DNA from: CAJQQK01 sp049116495
GTDB taxonomy: Bacteria > Pseudomonadota > Alphaproteobacteria > Rhizobiales > Hyphomicrobiaceae
Assembly (NCBI GenBank): GCA_049116495.1
Contig: JAGDYV010000036.1
Coordinates: forward strand, 55,337 to 119,336
DNA length: 64,000 nucleotides
Reading direction: 5' to 3'
Positions 52,532 to 61,988 of this stretch are shown piece after piece; within the stretch, counting starts at the first letter, position 1, and the number at the start of each line of letters is the position of its first letter. A program made the position numbers and the translations under genes. Under the pieces are notes generated by a model. That model was given only the letters and a program-made list of their open reading frames with translations. It was not told the origin of the DNA and made no database searches.

Positions 52532-52572
52532 GAATTGCCTGATACAGCTGGGCCGGCGGTTGGTATCGAATT

Positions 52573-54690
52573 TCATTGAAGGGCGGATACGATCGCCTCG
52601 CGGTTGAGCGGCAGGTCGCGAATGCGAACGCCGAGGGCATCGCGAACGGCATTGCCGATCGCCGCGGCCGTCGGCCCTTGGGATGCTTCAGCGCAACCCA
52701 GCAATGCCTTGTCAGGTTGTGAGGCAAGCGTGACTGAAATCTCGGGGATCTCAGAAAAAGTGAGAATTGGATAGGATTCCCAATCCACTGACTCAACGAT
52801 GCCCTGATCAATTTGCACCCCTTCCTTCAAGGTCCAACTGGCTGACTGGATGATGCCGCCTTCAATCTGATTGATGACACCGTCCGGATTGATCACTTCC
52901 CCGGTGTCGACATGTGACCAGGCATGGGTCAGTCGGACGTTGGCATCGACCTCAACTCGGACCATTACGGCGCAATAGGCGGCCGTATTCTTGTAACGTG
53001 CGAAACCGAATCCGTAGCCAACGCCGTCGGGACGCCGGCGATCTGTCCATCCGCCCAGTTTGGCGGTTCGCTCCACGACATCTCGCGCCCGATCATCATC
53101 AAGGTGACACAACCGGAATTCAACGGGGTCAAGATCAAGGTCGAGCGCGATATCGTCCATCAACGTTTCAATCGCGAAGACATTCGTGAAAGCACCAAGC
53201 CCGCGCAACGACGACGTCCGGTACGGCAGATCATGTATCAGCCGTTTTGCAATCATCTGATTTGGAATGGCATAGAGCGGCGTTGCGTTGCGATCTGCGC
53301 CGCCGCCATTCGAAGGCGGAATGTCATTCGATCGCGGTATTGGAAATGGTTTTTCGAGATAGGCCGCAGCGCGCAAATTTGGTGCTCCGTTGCGGCCGGG
53401 GCGATTGCCATGCGGTGCGCTGTTTGCCGTAACCTCCATGGCAACGATGCGATTCTCGTCGTCGACGACGGCTTTGGCTCGGGTGACCATGGCCGAGCCA
53501 AGCGGTGCCGCACGAAACTCGTCGGCCCGGCTCCATTGCACACGAACCAGCTGCCCCGGCAGCGATTTGGCGATCAGCGCCGCATCGAGCGCGACATCAT
53601 CCGCGCCGTTGTGGCCGTAGCAGCCGGCACCAAAGACATGAATGACATCGATAGCTTCCGTGGGGATTTCGAATACGTCCGAGAGCGCTGCCTGGAGAGG
53701 GAACACGCCTTGCGTGTGCGACCAAACTGAAAGGTGGCCGTCGTCCCATTTTGCCAACGCGCACGATGGTCCGATAGAGCCGTGCGAGATGTAGGGACGA
53801 GAGACTGTCGTCTCGAAATTGCGTCCCGCAGCGCTCACCAAATTGCCGGTCTGGTGGACGATTTCAATTTCCGCTTCGGAGCGTGCCATGTAGTGTCGTG
53901 GATCATCCGAAATGCCAGGCGGGATCGACCATTCGATATGGCCTGCGGCCCACGTCGCGGCCGCAATCGCATCTTCTTCACGGCGAGCGACAACGCCGAC
54001 GAAAGAACCGTTCCTTGTGACAGCTTCAACGCCTGGGCGTTGCTCGATGGCGGCCAAGTCGATCGAACGGATGCTTGCCAGCATCGATGGCGGATGTATC
54101 GGCCGCCCGTGCAGGACATCGGGAAAATCCAGGTCATGAACAAACGGCGTAGAAACGATACGTTCGGACAAATCCAATCGAGGCAGTGACGTGCCGACTA
54201 TGCGGCGCTGCTCTGGTTGTTTGAGGCGAGCATGCTCGGCTGCCGCGATATCCAAAGATGTGCTGTCCGCCAAGTTCCAATAGTTCAAATCGGTAACCCC
54301 GGCGCCGTGCTGAACGACACCGTCGACGACTGTGAGGTCGTTTGCACTGGCTTGGAGCAGTTTTGCGGCCTCGGACAACAATACCTGCCTTGCGCCGGCT
54401 GCCGCGATGCGCACAGACATCCCACCAACCGAGATCGAATGACTGCCGGATGTGAACCCCTCATCAGGTGTTTCGCGGGTGTCACCTCCAACAAGCGTGA
54501 TTTGGTCAGGTCGCACGTCAAGTTCGTCCGCTGCAATCTGAACCAGCGCCGTGTAATTGCCTTGGCCCAGCTCGACACGGCCGGTCCGCAAGCGGATGAC
54601 GCCCGCGTCGGCAAATGATAGCCATTGCGATATCAATGGAAAGGCTTGAATGGGGCCGGGCAGCGATCCTGAAAACAAAGAATTCGTCAT
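52573..54690 (-). CDS. IorB-type molybdopterin-binding subunit of a xanthine dehydrogenase family enzyme
   Basis: 705 residues in the permuted order of isoquinoline 1-oxidoreductase beta: it opens in the Moco domain (RTGRVELGQGNYTALVQIAADELD near 35), the hammerhead part (VHDLDFPDVLHGRPIHPPS) follows, and the late TSSLRGLGAFTNVFAIETL and GCAEASQGPTAAAIGNAV segments carry the active-site loop and the catalytic Glu. No twin-arginine or Sec leader is present. ATG 54690 overlaps the stop of the iron-sulfur gene as ATGA. It hydroxylates N-heterocycles or oxidises aldehydes. Here it forms a two-gene enzyme lacking an FAD subunit, so a cytochrome or another acceptor takes the electrons. Confidence 0.9.
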   Translation of the reverse strand: MTNSLFSGSLPGPIQAFPLISQWLSFADAGVIRLRTGRVELGQGNYTALVQIAADELDVRPDQITLVGGDTRETPDEGFTSGSHSISVGGMSVRIAAAGARQVLLSEAAKLLQASANDLTVVDGVVQHGAGVTDLNYWNLADSTSLDIAAAEHARLKQPEQRRIVGTSLPRLDLSERIVSTPFVHDLDFPDVLHGRPIHPPSMLASIRSIDLAAIEQRPGVEAVTRNGSFVGVVARREEDAIAAATWAAGHIEWSIPPGISDDPRHYMARSEAEIEIVHQTGNLVSAAGRNFETTVSRPYISHGSIGPSCALAKWDDGHLSVWSHTQGVFPLQAALSDVFEIPTEAIDVIHVFGAGCYGHNGADDVALDAALIAKSLPGQLVRVQWSRADEFRAAPLGSAMVTRAKAVVDDENRIVAMEVTANSAPHGNRPGRNGAPNLRAAAYLEKPFPIPRSNDIPPSNGGGADRNATPLYAIPNQMIAKRLIHDLPYRTSSLRGLGAFTNVFAIETLMDDIALDLDLDPVEFRLCHLDDDRARDVVERTAKLGGWTDRRRPDGVGYGFGFARYKNTAAYCAVMVRVEVDANVRLTHAWSHVDTGEVINPDGVINQIEGGIIQSASWTLKEGVQIDQGIVESVDWESYPILTFSEIPEISVTLASQPDKALLGCAEASQGPTAAAIGNAVRDALGVRIRDLPLNREAIVSALQ

Positions 54691-55172
54691 GTCGAGGCTC
54701 CCGACAGCTTTTGAGCCGCGCGCTCTATCGCACGAACAATTCGAACATGAGCCCCGCAACGGCACAAATTCTTATCAAGAGCAGATGCGATCTCGACACG
54801 GGAAGGATGTTGATTGTCTCGCAGCAAAGCTTGCGCCTGCATTACGATGCCTGGCAGGCAATATCCGCATTGGCCTGCTTGCACTGCAATTATCTCTTCT
54901 ATGATAGCCGATCGGCGGCCATCTTCAGACGCACCTTCGATCGTCAATATGTCCTTTCCAGCAGCCTCCCACAACGGAACATCACAAGCCGTCCTGGGTT
55001 TCCCATCGATCAAAACTGTGCAGGCGCCGCAGAGGCCATCACCGCAGCCGAACCGTGTGCCTTTAAGGTTCAGATCATTACGCAATACGTAGAGTAGCGG
55101 TGTGTCTACACTGGCCGTTGAGGTGTGTTCGGCACCATTGACCGTGACGGTTGTACTTTCGATCGGTGGCAT
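54687..55172 (-). CDS. [2Fe-2S] subunit of the IorB-type molybdenum hydroxylase (IorA-like)
   Basis: 161 residues, ATG after GGGAGG. Cluster ligands C43, C48, C51, C63 (FGCGDGLCGACTV) and C102, C105, C137, C139 (GQCGYCLPG and NLCRCGAH) are all present at the same spacing as in the other small subunit of this window. It transfers electrons out of the Moco subunit encoded immediately downstream, with which it is translationally coupled. There is no FAD-subunit gene, as expected for the IorAB layout. Confidence 0.93.
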   Translation of the reverse strand: MPPIESTTVTVNGAEHTSTASVDTPLLYVLRNDLNLKGTRFGCGDGLCGACTVLIDGKPRTACDVPLWEAAGKDILTIEGASEDGRRSAIIEEIIAVQAGQCGYCLPGIVMQAQALLRDNQHPSRVEIASALDKNLCRCGAHVRIVRAIERAAQKLSGAST

Positions 55173-55498
55173 TCGACCTCCCTGCAACTGCCTGTCGCGC
55201 TCGCCTCGCGGTAAGAATTCAGGCTGCAATTCTAACTGTCAAAGACCGCATCAGACACGGGGCATTGGATGCAGTCAAACGGAATTGAATTTGCTTGAGT
55301 CATCGTTTGAGCGTGTGGTCGACGTTTGACAAGTCGCGGCCTTTCGCAAATGATAATTGCAAGAAATGTCTAAAGAGAAACGTGAATCGCTCACGAACCT
55401 TTCGAAGTTCGTCGAGCGGAAAATATGGTCAGGGCCAAAATGAATTAGATTGATGCGCCATTTTTTTGAAGGTGCACCAAGCAGTGGAGGAAATACAG
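55173..55498. other. Divergent control region between IorAB-like genes and the TTT transporter
   Basis: 326 bases without a gene, between two divergent operons. A 20-base imperfect palindrome (ACGAAC, eight bases, GTTCGT) lies at 55393-55412, about 87 bp before the transporter start. TTGACA at 55326-55331 is followed by GATAAT only after 20 bases, too far for a good promoter. This is the likely place for shared control of uptake and oxidation. Confidence 0.4.
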
Positions 55499-56491
55499 AT
55501 GACTATCAGACGTCGTGACTTTCTCAAGCTGGCAACGGCTTCATCTGCAGCCACTTTATTTGCGCCAGCGATTGCACGAGGGGCGGGTAAATTTCCAAGC
55601 GGTCCGGTCCAGTTGATTGTCCCCTTCAAGCCTGGTGGTGGCGCCGATCGCACGTTCCGCCTGTTCGCACCCTACCTCTCCAAAGAGCTTGGTGTCCCTG
55701 TCAATGTTGTCAATATCTCAGGCGGCGGCGGTTGGGTTGCCTGGCAGCAAATGGCCCGTTGGGATGCAGCCAAGGATGATCACAAGATTGGTACGGTGAA
55801 CTTCCCGCATGTTTTCTCGTATCTTGATCCGCGCATGAAGCGCACGGAAACCGTTGACAGTTTCAACTTCCTGGCATGGCACTCACTGGATCCCTGTGTT
55901 TGGGCGATCAGGCATGATGAAAAGCGGTTCACAGATCTCAAGAGTTTCATCAAATATGTCCAAGATAATCCTAACAAAATAACAATGAGCACGACGGCGG
56001 TCGGCTCAGATGATCATATGGGTATCGCGTTCGCCGAAAAGTTCATTCCGAACTTCAAAGTAAAGAAACTGTATGCCAATGGTGACAGCAAGAAGATCCA
56101 GGAAACGATCGGCGGTGTGTCGGATATCGTCGCCGGTAACGTTGGATACTATGCGCCATACGTTGCTGACAAAAAGCTTAAGTTCATCACGACATTGCAT
56201 CCGGACCGGTACGATGTGATCCCTGATGTGCCGACTTTCAAGGAAGTTACGGGAACTGACAACGTATCGTTTGCCGGGCGAACGATGGTCGTCGCGCCTG
56301 GGATGGCTGCTGACAAGAAAGAAGCCTATCTGTCTGCCGTCAAACGCGCCATTGCCAACAAGGAATATCTGGCGAAAGAAGCCAAGAACAAGAACAACAT
56401 CCTGTTCATGACAAGTGGTGAGGTCGACAAAAAAATCGCAGCGACGAAGAAGTACGTTGAATCTGTGAAGTTCTGGGAGCAGAAGACTTAA
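55499..56491 (+). CDS. Tripartite tricarboxylate transporter substrate-binding protein (TctC/Bug family)
   Basis: 330 residues. A twin-arginine leader (TIRRRDFLKLATASSAA) predicts Tat export. VQLIVPFKPGGGADRTFRLFAPYLSKEL and VNVVNISGGGGWVAWQQMAR are the phosphate-loop-like ligand segments of the Bug family, which bind carboxylates such as citrate, tartrate or aromatic acids. GGAGG precedes ATG. It is first in the TctC-TctB-TctA order of a complete TTT system and lies divergent from the IorAB-like genes, which may act on the imported compound. Confidence 0.92.
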   Translation: MTIRRRDFLKLATASSAATLFAPAIARGAGKFPSGPVQLIVPFKPGGGADRTFRLFAPYLSKELGVPVNVVNISGGGGWVAWQQMARWDAAKDDHKIGTVNFPHVFSYLDPRMKRTETVDSFNFLAWHSLDPCVWAIRHDEKRFTDLKSFIKYVQDNPNKITMSTTAVGSDDHMGIAFAEKFIPNFKVKKLYANGDSKKIQETIGGVSDIVAGNVGYYAPYVADKKLKFITTLHPDRYDVIPDVPTFKEVTGTDNVSFAGRTMVVAPGMAADKKEAYLSAVKRAIANKEYLAKEAKNKNNILFMTSGEVDKKIAATKKYVESVKFWEQKT

Positions 56492-56592
56492 ATCCGGTCG
56501 AATTCAAGGTGGCACAATCTCTGCGCCACGCGAACCAATGAATTGAGATGTTGGTTGCCGTTTCTCGAGCAACCTCGATCGAGCAAACCAAG

Positions 56593-57033
56593 ATGACAAT
56601 CTGGGGCGAACGGATCGCAGCGGCACTTTGCAGTGTCGCTGCATTGTACATGGCGTACGTTGCCTGGGAGTTCCCGGCCGGCGGCAATCAGTTTCCGCTT
56701 TTTGCGTGCGCTTCGATTCTTGCGATCGCCTGTCTCATGATTGTTCGAAGCCTGTTTTGGCCGGGTGTTTTCACTGGCAAGTTTCAGTCAACGGTGTCGT
56801 TTGAAGCCGCCAAACCGCTGTTGCTCACTGCCGCGGTTATCGTTTACGTGTTGCTGATTTTCCGCCTGGGATACTACACATCATCGCTGCTGTTTCTTTT
56901 GCTCGTTTCGTTTGCTGTCGGGGTTCGAAGCCTGAAAGTGATTAGCCTCACAGCACTGGTCACCTTGCCGCTGATGTATGCGTTCTTCGAACTATTCCTG
57001 CAGGCGCAGATGCCGCGCGGGGTCCTGGTATGA
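56593..57033 (+). CDS. TctB-family small membrane subunit of the TTT transporter
   Basis: About 146 residues with four predicted membrane helices (IAAALCSVAALYMAYVAW; FPLFACASILAIACLMIV; LLLTAAVIVYVLLIF; SLLFLLLVSFAVGV). An upstream in-frame ATG at 56548 adds 15 residues; I prefer 56593 on the helix position, without strong ribosome-site evidence. TctB subunits are poorly conserved and are recognised largely by their position between tctC and tctA, as here. Confidence 0.88.
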   Translation: MTIWGERIAAALCSVAALYMAYVAWEFPAGGNQFPLFACASILAIACLMIVRSLFWPGVFTGKFQSTVSFEAAKPLLLTAAVIVYVLLIFRLGYYTSSLLFLLLVSFAVGVRSLKVISLTALVTLPLMYAFFELFLQAQMPRGVLV

Positions 57034-57100
57034 TGGTGGGGGACCTAGTCAGGCGATCCGTTCACGACGTACGCTCTTATCATGGCTTGAGGACCAACAC

Positions 57101-58645
57101 ATGAGTCCCGATGTCATCGGCTACGCACTGAACGTTCTTACGTTCGCCAACATGAGTGGCATGTTGATCGGCGTGACGGTGGGCCTGGTCATTGGCGCGA
57201 TTCCGGGCTTGAGCCCGCCGATGGCGATTGCGTTGCTTATTCCGGTTTCCTTCCAAATGCCGCCGGACACAGCGATCATCCTGCTGATGTCGTGTTATGC
57301 GGCTGGGATTTACGGCGGTTCGTTTTCAGCCATTCTCTTGCGAGCACCGGGAACATCAGCTTCCGCCGCATCTGCCATCGAAGGCTATGAGCTGACCAAG
57401 CGCGGCAAGGCGATTGAGGCGATTAGAATTTCCACCTTCGCATCTGTTGTTGGCGGATTGATTTCAGGCGTTGCGTTGCTTTTGCTTGCCCCGCCGCTGG
57501 CGGAGGTATCACTTTGGTTTGGGCCGTCGGAGTTTTTCCTCGTCGCGATACTGGGTCTGACATCAATCGCGGCGGTCACGTTCGGTGCGCTTTATCGTGG
57601 GCTCATTGCTGGGTTCTTGGGACTGCTCCTATCTACTTTCGGCATCGATCAATCATCGGGGTTTCCCCGCTATACGTTTGACTATATCGGCTTCGAAGGC
57701 GGACTTGAGATCTTGCCGGCGATTGTTGGCTTGTTTGCGTTCGCACAAGGCCTTGAGCTCTGTGAAGGCAAAACCACGGGCACAATTTCCGGTGTGACGC
57801 GCCTCAGCTGGAATGTGTGGCCGAGTTATAGGGAGATTATGCACGTTCGATGGTCGCTCGTGCGTGGTTGGACGACGGGTCTCGTCATGGGGATCGTGCC
57901 AGCGGCCGGTGCCAGTGTCGGTCAATGGATCGCGTACGCTTGGGAGGTGAGCAATGCCAAGCCGGGCGATGAGTTCGGCCGAGGCGAGATCAAAGGGTTG
58001 GCCGCGACGGAGGGCTCCAATAACGGCGTAACAGGCACGTCGCTTATCCCGATGTTCGTGCTCGGAATTCCCGGGGGCATCTCGGCAGCGGTCATATTTG
58101 GCGCGTTGATGATCCATGGCCTGCAGCCAGGCATGCAACTCTTCAAGAACCGGCCCGATGTCATCTACACCATCATGTGGGGCTTTCTTTTTGCCAATAT
58201 CTTGATGGGTTTCGTTGCGGCTATTCTTGCACGCATCATGGCCTATCTGACGGTATTTCCACGTGGCATTATTGGGCCATTAATTCTTCTTTTTAGTGTC
58301 ATCGGCGTCTACGCAGGCACGAACAACATACACAATGTCTGGATCATGATGGGCTTTGGAGTGCTCGGCTACTACGCCCAGAAATTTCGGTTTTCACCCG
58401 CCGGTATTCTTCTGGGCCTTATCCTCGGGCCCATCGCCGAAAGCGGCTTCCGCGATATGATGACGGTCTCTGACAACGATCCCGTCTCTTACATTCTAGG
58501 TCGCCCGATATCGATCGTGATCGTCTTCTTGATCCTGTTTGCGCTCTATTTTGCACTCAAGCCCAAAAGTTGGGAGGCGAGCGAGGAGCCCGTTCCCGCC
58601 GCCGCCAAAACCGATTCCGCTGACCATGACAAAGCTGGCACTTAG
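57101..58645 (+). CDS. TctA-family large permease of the TTT transporter
   Basis: 514 residues with about twelve membrane helices. Hallmarks of TctA: MLIGVTVGLVIGAIPGLSPP near 20, YGGSFSAILLRAPGTSASAA near 70, and NGVTGTSLIPMFVLGIPGG near 310. ATG 57101 has GAGGA upstream, 67 nt after TctB. With TctC and TctB it makes a complete secondary carboxylate uptake system driven by the ion gradient. Confidence 0.95.
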   Translation: MSPDVIGYALNVLTFANMSGMLIGVTVGLVIGAIPGLSPPMAIALLIPVSFQMPPDTAIILLMSCYAAGIYGGSFSAILLRAPGTSASAASAIEGYELTKRGKAIEAIRISTFASVVGGLISGVALLLLAPPLAEVSLWFGPSEFFLVAILGLTSIAAVTFGALYRGLIAGFLGLLLSTFGIDQSSGFPRYTFDYIGFEGGLEILPAIVGLFAFAQGLELCEGKTTGTISGVTRLSWNVWPSYREIMHVRWSLVRGWTTGLVMGIVPAAGASVGQWIAYAWEVSNAKPGDEFGRGEIKGLAATEGSNNGVTGTSLIPMFVLGIPGGISAAVIFGALMIHGLQPGMQLFKNRPDVIYTIMWGFLFANILMGFVAAILARIMAYLTVFPRGIIGPLILLFSVIGVYAGTNNIHNVWIMMGFGVLGYYAQKFRFSPAGILLGLILGPIAESGFRDMMTVSDNDPVSYILGRPISIVIVFLILFALYFALKPKSWEASEEPVPAAAKTDSADHDKAGT

Positions 58646-58688
58646 CTCACTGCAAAAAACTGAGCTTTGGCGTCACAATTGGATCAAA

Positions 58689-59075
58689 TCACGCAGATTC
58701 GCTCGTCGGAAAATCGATGTGGATGTGGTTCCCGTCCGGATCCCATACGTTGAATTGAGTGATGACGCCGCCTGGAACATCCCGGCGTTCAAATTTCTCG
58801 CCTGCCGAGGTCAATTTGCTTTCGAACTCTTTCAATCCATTGGCTGAAAGGGCAAAATGTTCCAGCTTGAGATCGCTTTCCGATCCCGCACCGGCGTTTC
58901 CGTCAACCCCGATTAAATGTACGACGGCTTGATTGCCGACATACATCCAAGCACCTGGGAAGGCGAAGTTCGGCCGGTCGCCACTGTGCATGCCCAGAAT
59001 ATCGGTGTACCATTTGATCATTGCGTCGAGGTTGTCCGTTCGTACATTGACGTGGTCGAGTTGGTTCAGCGGCAT
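58689..59075 (-). CDS. VOC family protein (glyoxalase/dioxygenase fold)
   Basis: 128 residues, one pair of beta-alpha-beta-beta-beta modules: LDHVNVRTDNLDAMIKWYTDILGM, VVHLIGVDG, LEHFALSANGLKEFESKL and WDPDGNHIHIDFP. Metal ligands would be H8, a His in VVHLI or LEHFA and the Glu/Asp near the end. GGAG precedes the ATG. Single-unit VOC proteins dimerise to form extradiol-like or lyase sites. It is convergent with TctA. No function can be assigned beyond the fold. Confidence 0.88.
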   Translation of the reverse strand: MPLNQLDHVNVRTDNLDAMIKWYTDILGMHSGDRPNFAFPGAWMYVGNQAVVHLIGVDGNAGAGSESDLKLEHFALSANGLKEFESKLTSAGEKFERRDVPGGVITQFNVWDPDGNHIHIDFPTSESA

Positions 59076-59406
59076 GACTTTTCTCCAAGATCGATGGATA
59101 GGTCTGATCGGGTGTTTGGATTAGCCCGGCAACACTTCAGTCCCGCACCCGTTCTCTGAAGAGACGAACCGAGAGCTGAAACCTCACTCAGGCTTTCCGG
59201 CACCAATCTCGGCCGTAATCGCAGAAAAACCAATCCGGATATGGATGAGCAACGGGTCAGCACACGTTAGCATGGCCTGATGCGGGGCAATTTCCATACG
59301 TTTAAGGTACAGTTGGCCGAGTTCAGGATCTGTCGTGCGATCGACGTGTTCGCGCGCAAGGTCGTGACAGTGATTTAGGTTGGCATGATTTAGGATAATA
59401 TTTCTT
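59076..59406. other. Intergenic region with a possible gene relic and direct repeats
   Basis: 331 bases between the VOC gene and the divergent acyl-CoA-dehydrogenase-fold gene. On the minus strand, 59400 to 59184 reads as about 65 natural-looking codons (NHCHDLAREHVDR through to AEIGAGKPE and TGA) but has no start codon at its head, so it may be a truncated gene. The nonamer TGATTTAGG occurs twice, at 59371 and 59386, exactly 15 bases apart just before the downstream gene. Confidence 0.3.
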
Positions 59407-60573
59407 ATGGGTGCTGCAGATCGATCAACGTCCCTGGCGCGTGCGCGTTTGTTGTCGGACGACATTGCAGCCGCGGCCGACGAGATCGAACGAACAAGAC
59501 GGATACCGCCGGCGCTTCTGGATGCTTTGCACGAGGCACGGCTTTGCCGAATGCTATTGCCGCGCTCGGTCGGCGGCGATGAAGTCGGACTTGACGAATA
59601 TTTTTTCACGATTGAGGAGGTTGCGAGGCATGATGCTTCTGTTGCCTGGAATCTATTTGTTGCCAACAGCACGGTTCTGCTGGCGGCGCATTTGGCAACA
59701 GATACCGCGCAGGCGATATTCGCTGATCCTCATGCGCTTGTCGCCTGGGGACCGCCGAACGAACATATTGCGACGGCGGAGGATGGCGGTTATCGAGTAA
59801 GTGGCCGTTGGTCGTTTGCGAGCGGTTGCCACAGCGCGACGTGGATGGGCGCGCATTGCCGTGTGCGCGAGAGAGACGGTTCGATCCGCAGTCATCCCGA
59901 CGGGCGCCCGTTTATTCTGACGCTGCTTTTTCCCGTTGGGCAGGCAACCTTGACGGATACCTGGAACCCGATCGGATTACGCGGTACGGCTTCTGATTCT
60001 TATTGCGTCGAGGACCTATTCGTGCCCGAGGCTTTTACCGGGACGCGGGAATTGCCTGACAACCGGCGCGAACCGGCTTCGCTCTATGCATTTCCGCAGC
60101 AAAGCATCTACGCAATTGGTGTCGCTGGCGTTGCTGTGGGCATTGCACGCGCGATGCTGGACGCTTTTGTTGAACTGGCTATCGAGAAAACGCCGCGCGG
60201 TCTGTCAAAAATGGCGGATAGTGCTGGCGTTCAAGCGGGCGTCGCCAAAGCGGAGGCCCGAACCGGTGCTGCCCGCTCCTATCTCTTGCACACGATCGAC
60301 GAAATCATTGAACGAGCTCCGCCTGATGTTGCCATCAATATCCCGGATCGAGCCCGTGTACGGCTAGCAGTAACCAACGCGATCCACGGCGCGATTGAAA
60401 CCGCTGACTGGCTCTATAAGAATGCTGGCGTTGACGCGATTTTCCCGGGCAGTCCGTTCGAACGGAGATTTCGCGACATTCACACACTCTCGCAACAGAT
60501 TCAGGGGCGTGATGCCCACTACGAGGCGGTTGGATCCGTTTTGCTCGGCCATAAGCCGGCGGTCTTTTATTGA
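59407..60573 (+). CDS. Acyl-CoA dehydrogenase-fold protein, probable flavin monooxygenase (paralogue)
   Basis: 388 residues. RRIPPALLDALHEARLCRMLLPRSVGGDEVGLDEYF, VAWNLFVANS, GYRVSGRWSFASGCHSATW and IGLRGTASDSYCVEDLFVPEAF align motif by motif with the 51.3-kb gene, so it belongs to the same group D-like monooxygenase branch. It stands as a single plus-strand gene between the VOC and FAH genes. No flavin reductase is adjacent. Confidence 0.85.
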   Translation: MGAADRSTSLARARLLSDDIAAAADEIERTRRIPPALLDALHEARLCRMLLPRSVGGDEVGLDEYFFTIEEVARHDASVAWNLFVANSTVLLAAHLATDTAQAIFADPHALVAWGPPNEHIATAEDGGYRVSGRWSFASGCHSATWMGAHCRVRERDGSIRSHPDGRPFILTLLFPVGQATLTDTWNPIGLRGTASDSYCVEDLFVPEAFTGTRELPDNRREPASLYAFPQQSIYAIGVAGVAVGIARAMLDAFVELAIEKTPRGLSKMADSAGVQAGVAKAEARTGAARSYLLHTIDEIIERAPPDVAINIPDRARVRLAVTNAIHGAIETADWLYKNAGVDAIFPGSPFERRFRDIHTLSQQIQGRDAHYEAVGSVLLGHKPAVFY

Positions 60574-60629
60574 GTTCTCATTCACGTTTCGAATGGGCAA
60601 ATGGCGACAATGGTCGAAGTTTTTGATCG

Positions 60630-61556
60630 TCAGTTCTGCGCCGGCGCAACGATTGTGCTTCGCAGTGACATTAGTCCTTCGATTGAGATTTCCATTCGGT
60701 CACCAGGTTTCAGGTACAGTTCGTCGGCATTGGGCTGGCCGACCGCAACGCCCTTGGGCGCCCCCATGGCGACTAGGTCACCTGCTTCGAGCGGCATGAA
60801 ACGAGAAAAGTGCTCAATGATGTCGTCAATCTTATAGATGTAGTCACTCGTGTTCTCGCGCAACCGGCGTTCGCCGTTGACGTCACACGTGACCCACAAA
60901 TCATCCGGATCATTGATTTCGTCGAGCGTTACAGCGTAGGGCCCGGTGGGCGAAAAGTTCGGCATGTTCTTAGCCGTCCAGAAGCGCGTGCCTGAGGCCA
61001 CTTCTCGTTTTTGGATCTCGCGCGCAGAAACATCGTTGAACAACGTGATGGCACCTACGTGTTCCATTGCATTGGCTTTCGCGACACGATGAGCGCGTTT
61101 CGTAATCACGAAGACGAGCTCCGGCTCATAGTCGAGCATGCTGATGCCTTCGGGTCTTTCGATCTTGGCATCCTGACCGCAGATCGTCGAATGAATTTTT
61201 ACGAAGCCGGTTGGTTCATCAGGCATTTCGTTCAACATCGCATTGGCCTTGAGCTCTTCACGATGCTTGCGGTTGTTCTTGCCGATACACAGGAACTTGG
61301 ATGGCTCGGGAATCGGAGACAGCAGGACTAGGTTTTCTGGATCCAGTGCCAATCCGCGTTGCTCACCATTTTTTGCCAACTCGTCCACCGCAGCCAACGT
61401 CGCCGGACCACTGCACAATGCGTCCATGACCGTTGTGGCGGGCACAGCCTGATTGAGGAGATGTGCCGCAGAACAAATGTCGACGATGCCTGACTGGCGA
61501 ACAACGCCGAGGCGCTGGTCGTAGCTATTCGGATCAATGAATGTCGCGAGTTTCAC
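60630..61556 (-). CDS. Fumarylacetoacetate hydrolase (FAH) family protein
   Basis: 308 residues, GTG start with AAGGCG upstream. The FAH-domain metal site is seen in SMLDYEPELVFVI (E-x-E) and the following TLFNDVSAREIQKRE; KNMPNFSPTGPYAVT and GDLVAMGAPKGVAVGQP complete the family signature. Members hydrolyse or decarboxylate C-C bonds of 4-oxo acids late in aromatic catabolism, such as fumarylpyruvate or oxalocrotonate. It is convergent with the 59.4-kb gene. Confidence 0.92.
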   Translation of the reverse strand: MKLATFIDPNSYDQRLGVVRQSGIVDICSAAHLLNQAVPATTVMDALCSGPATLAAVDELAKNGEQRGLALDPENLVLLSPIPEPSKFLCIGKNNRKHREELKANAMLNEMPDEPTGFVKIHSTICGQDAKIERPEGISMLDYEPELVFVITKRAHRVAKANAMEHVGAITLFNDVSAREIQKREVASGTRFWTAKNMPNFSPTGPYAVTLDEINDPDDLWVTCDVNGERRLRENTSDYIYKIDDIIEHFSRFMPLEAGDLVAMGAPKGVAVGQPNADELYLKPGDRMEISIEGLMSLRSTIVAPAQN

Positions 61557-61988
61557 TTAAGCGCCTTGGATAATGGACGATTATTATCGGGAATTACCGC
61601 TGATCCTATATAGCCGCCGACCTGGATACAACTGTCGTCACGCGAGAAGAGATCCGAGGGAGTAGTGCCTGCAGCGGTGCCCGTTACCGTTTTGAACACG
61701 AGTCGGATGGCTTTGCACGTAGTGCCCAATATGGTTGCGCTCCAGCGGATTACCGTCAATGATGAGGTGTGCGGCTGGATGTATATGTCGTCTTGGTGAC
61801 GAGAATACTGCTAGACGGCCAGGAGACCTGCGTACGCATTGTCGTCAAGGCGATGCCATCTTCGTAAGGAGTTACCGAGTGCTGTATGGGCCAAACTGAT
61901 TCGCACATCGACATTTCGCTTTAACCGTTTAAGGTCCAGATTCAGCCTCACAAGTTAAGAAAAAGCTTAGCTAGGGAGGACACGAAAA
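61557..61988. other. Intergenic region upstream of the peptide-type binding protein
   Basis: 432 bases, the longest gap in the window. I see no convincing gene on either strand, no clear -35/-10 pair and no terminator. The final 15 bases carry the strong ribosome binding site GGGAGGA of the downstream gene. An AT-richer stretch around 61920-61970 probably contains the promoter. Confidence 0.35.

Noticed and set aside
55326..55357. Sigma-70 promoter TTGACA...GATAAT for the TTT transporter
   Set aside because: The spacing is 20 bases, outside the workable range.
59184..59672. 162-codon minus-strand open frame as a gene
   Set aside because: Its upper two-thirds is the antisense shadow of the monooxygenase gene, with Ser/Arg-rich, unnatural composition; only the last part could be a relic.
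61553..61759. 68-codon minus-strand open frame upstream of the FAH gene
   Set aside because: It has no ribosome binding site, no recognisable family and composition typical of chance frames.
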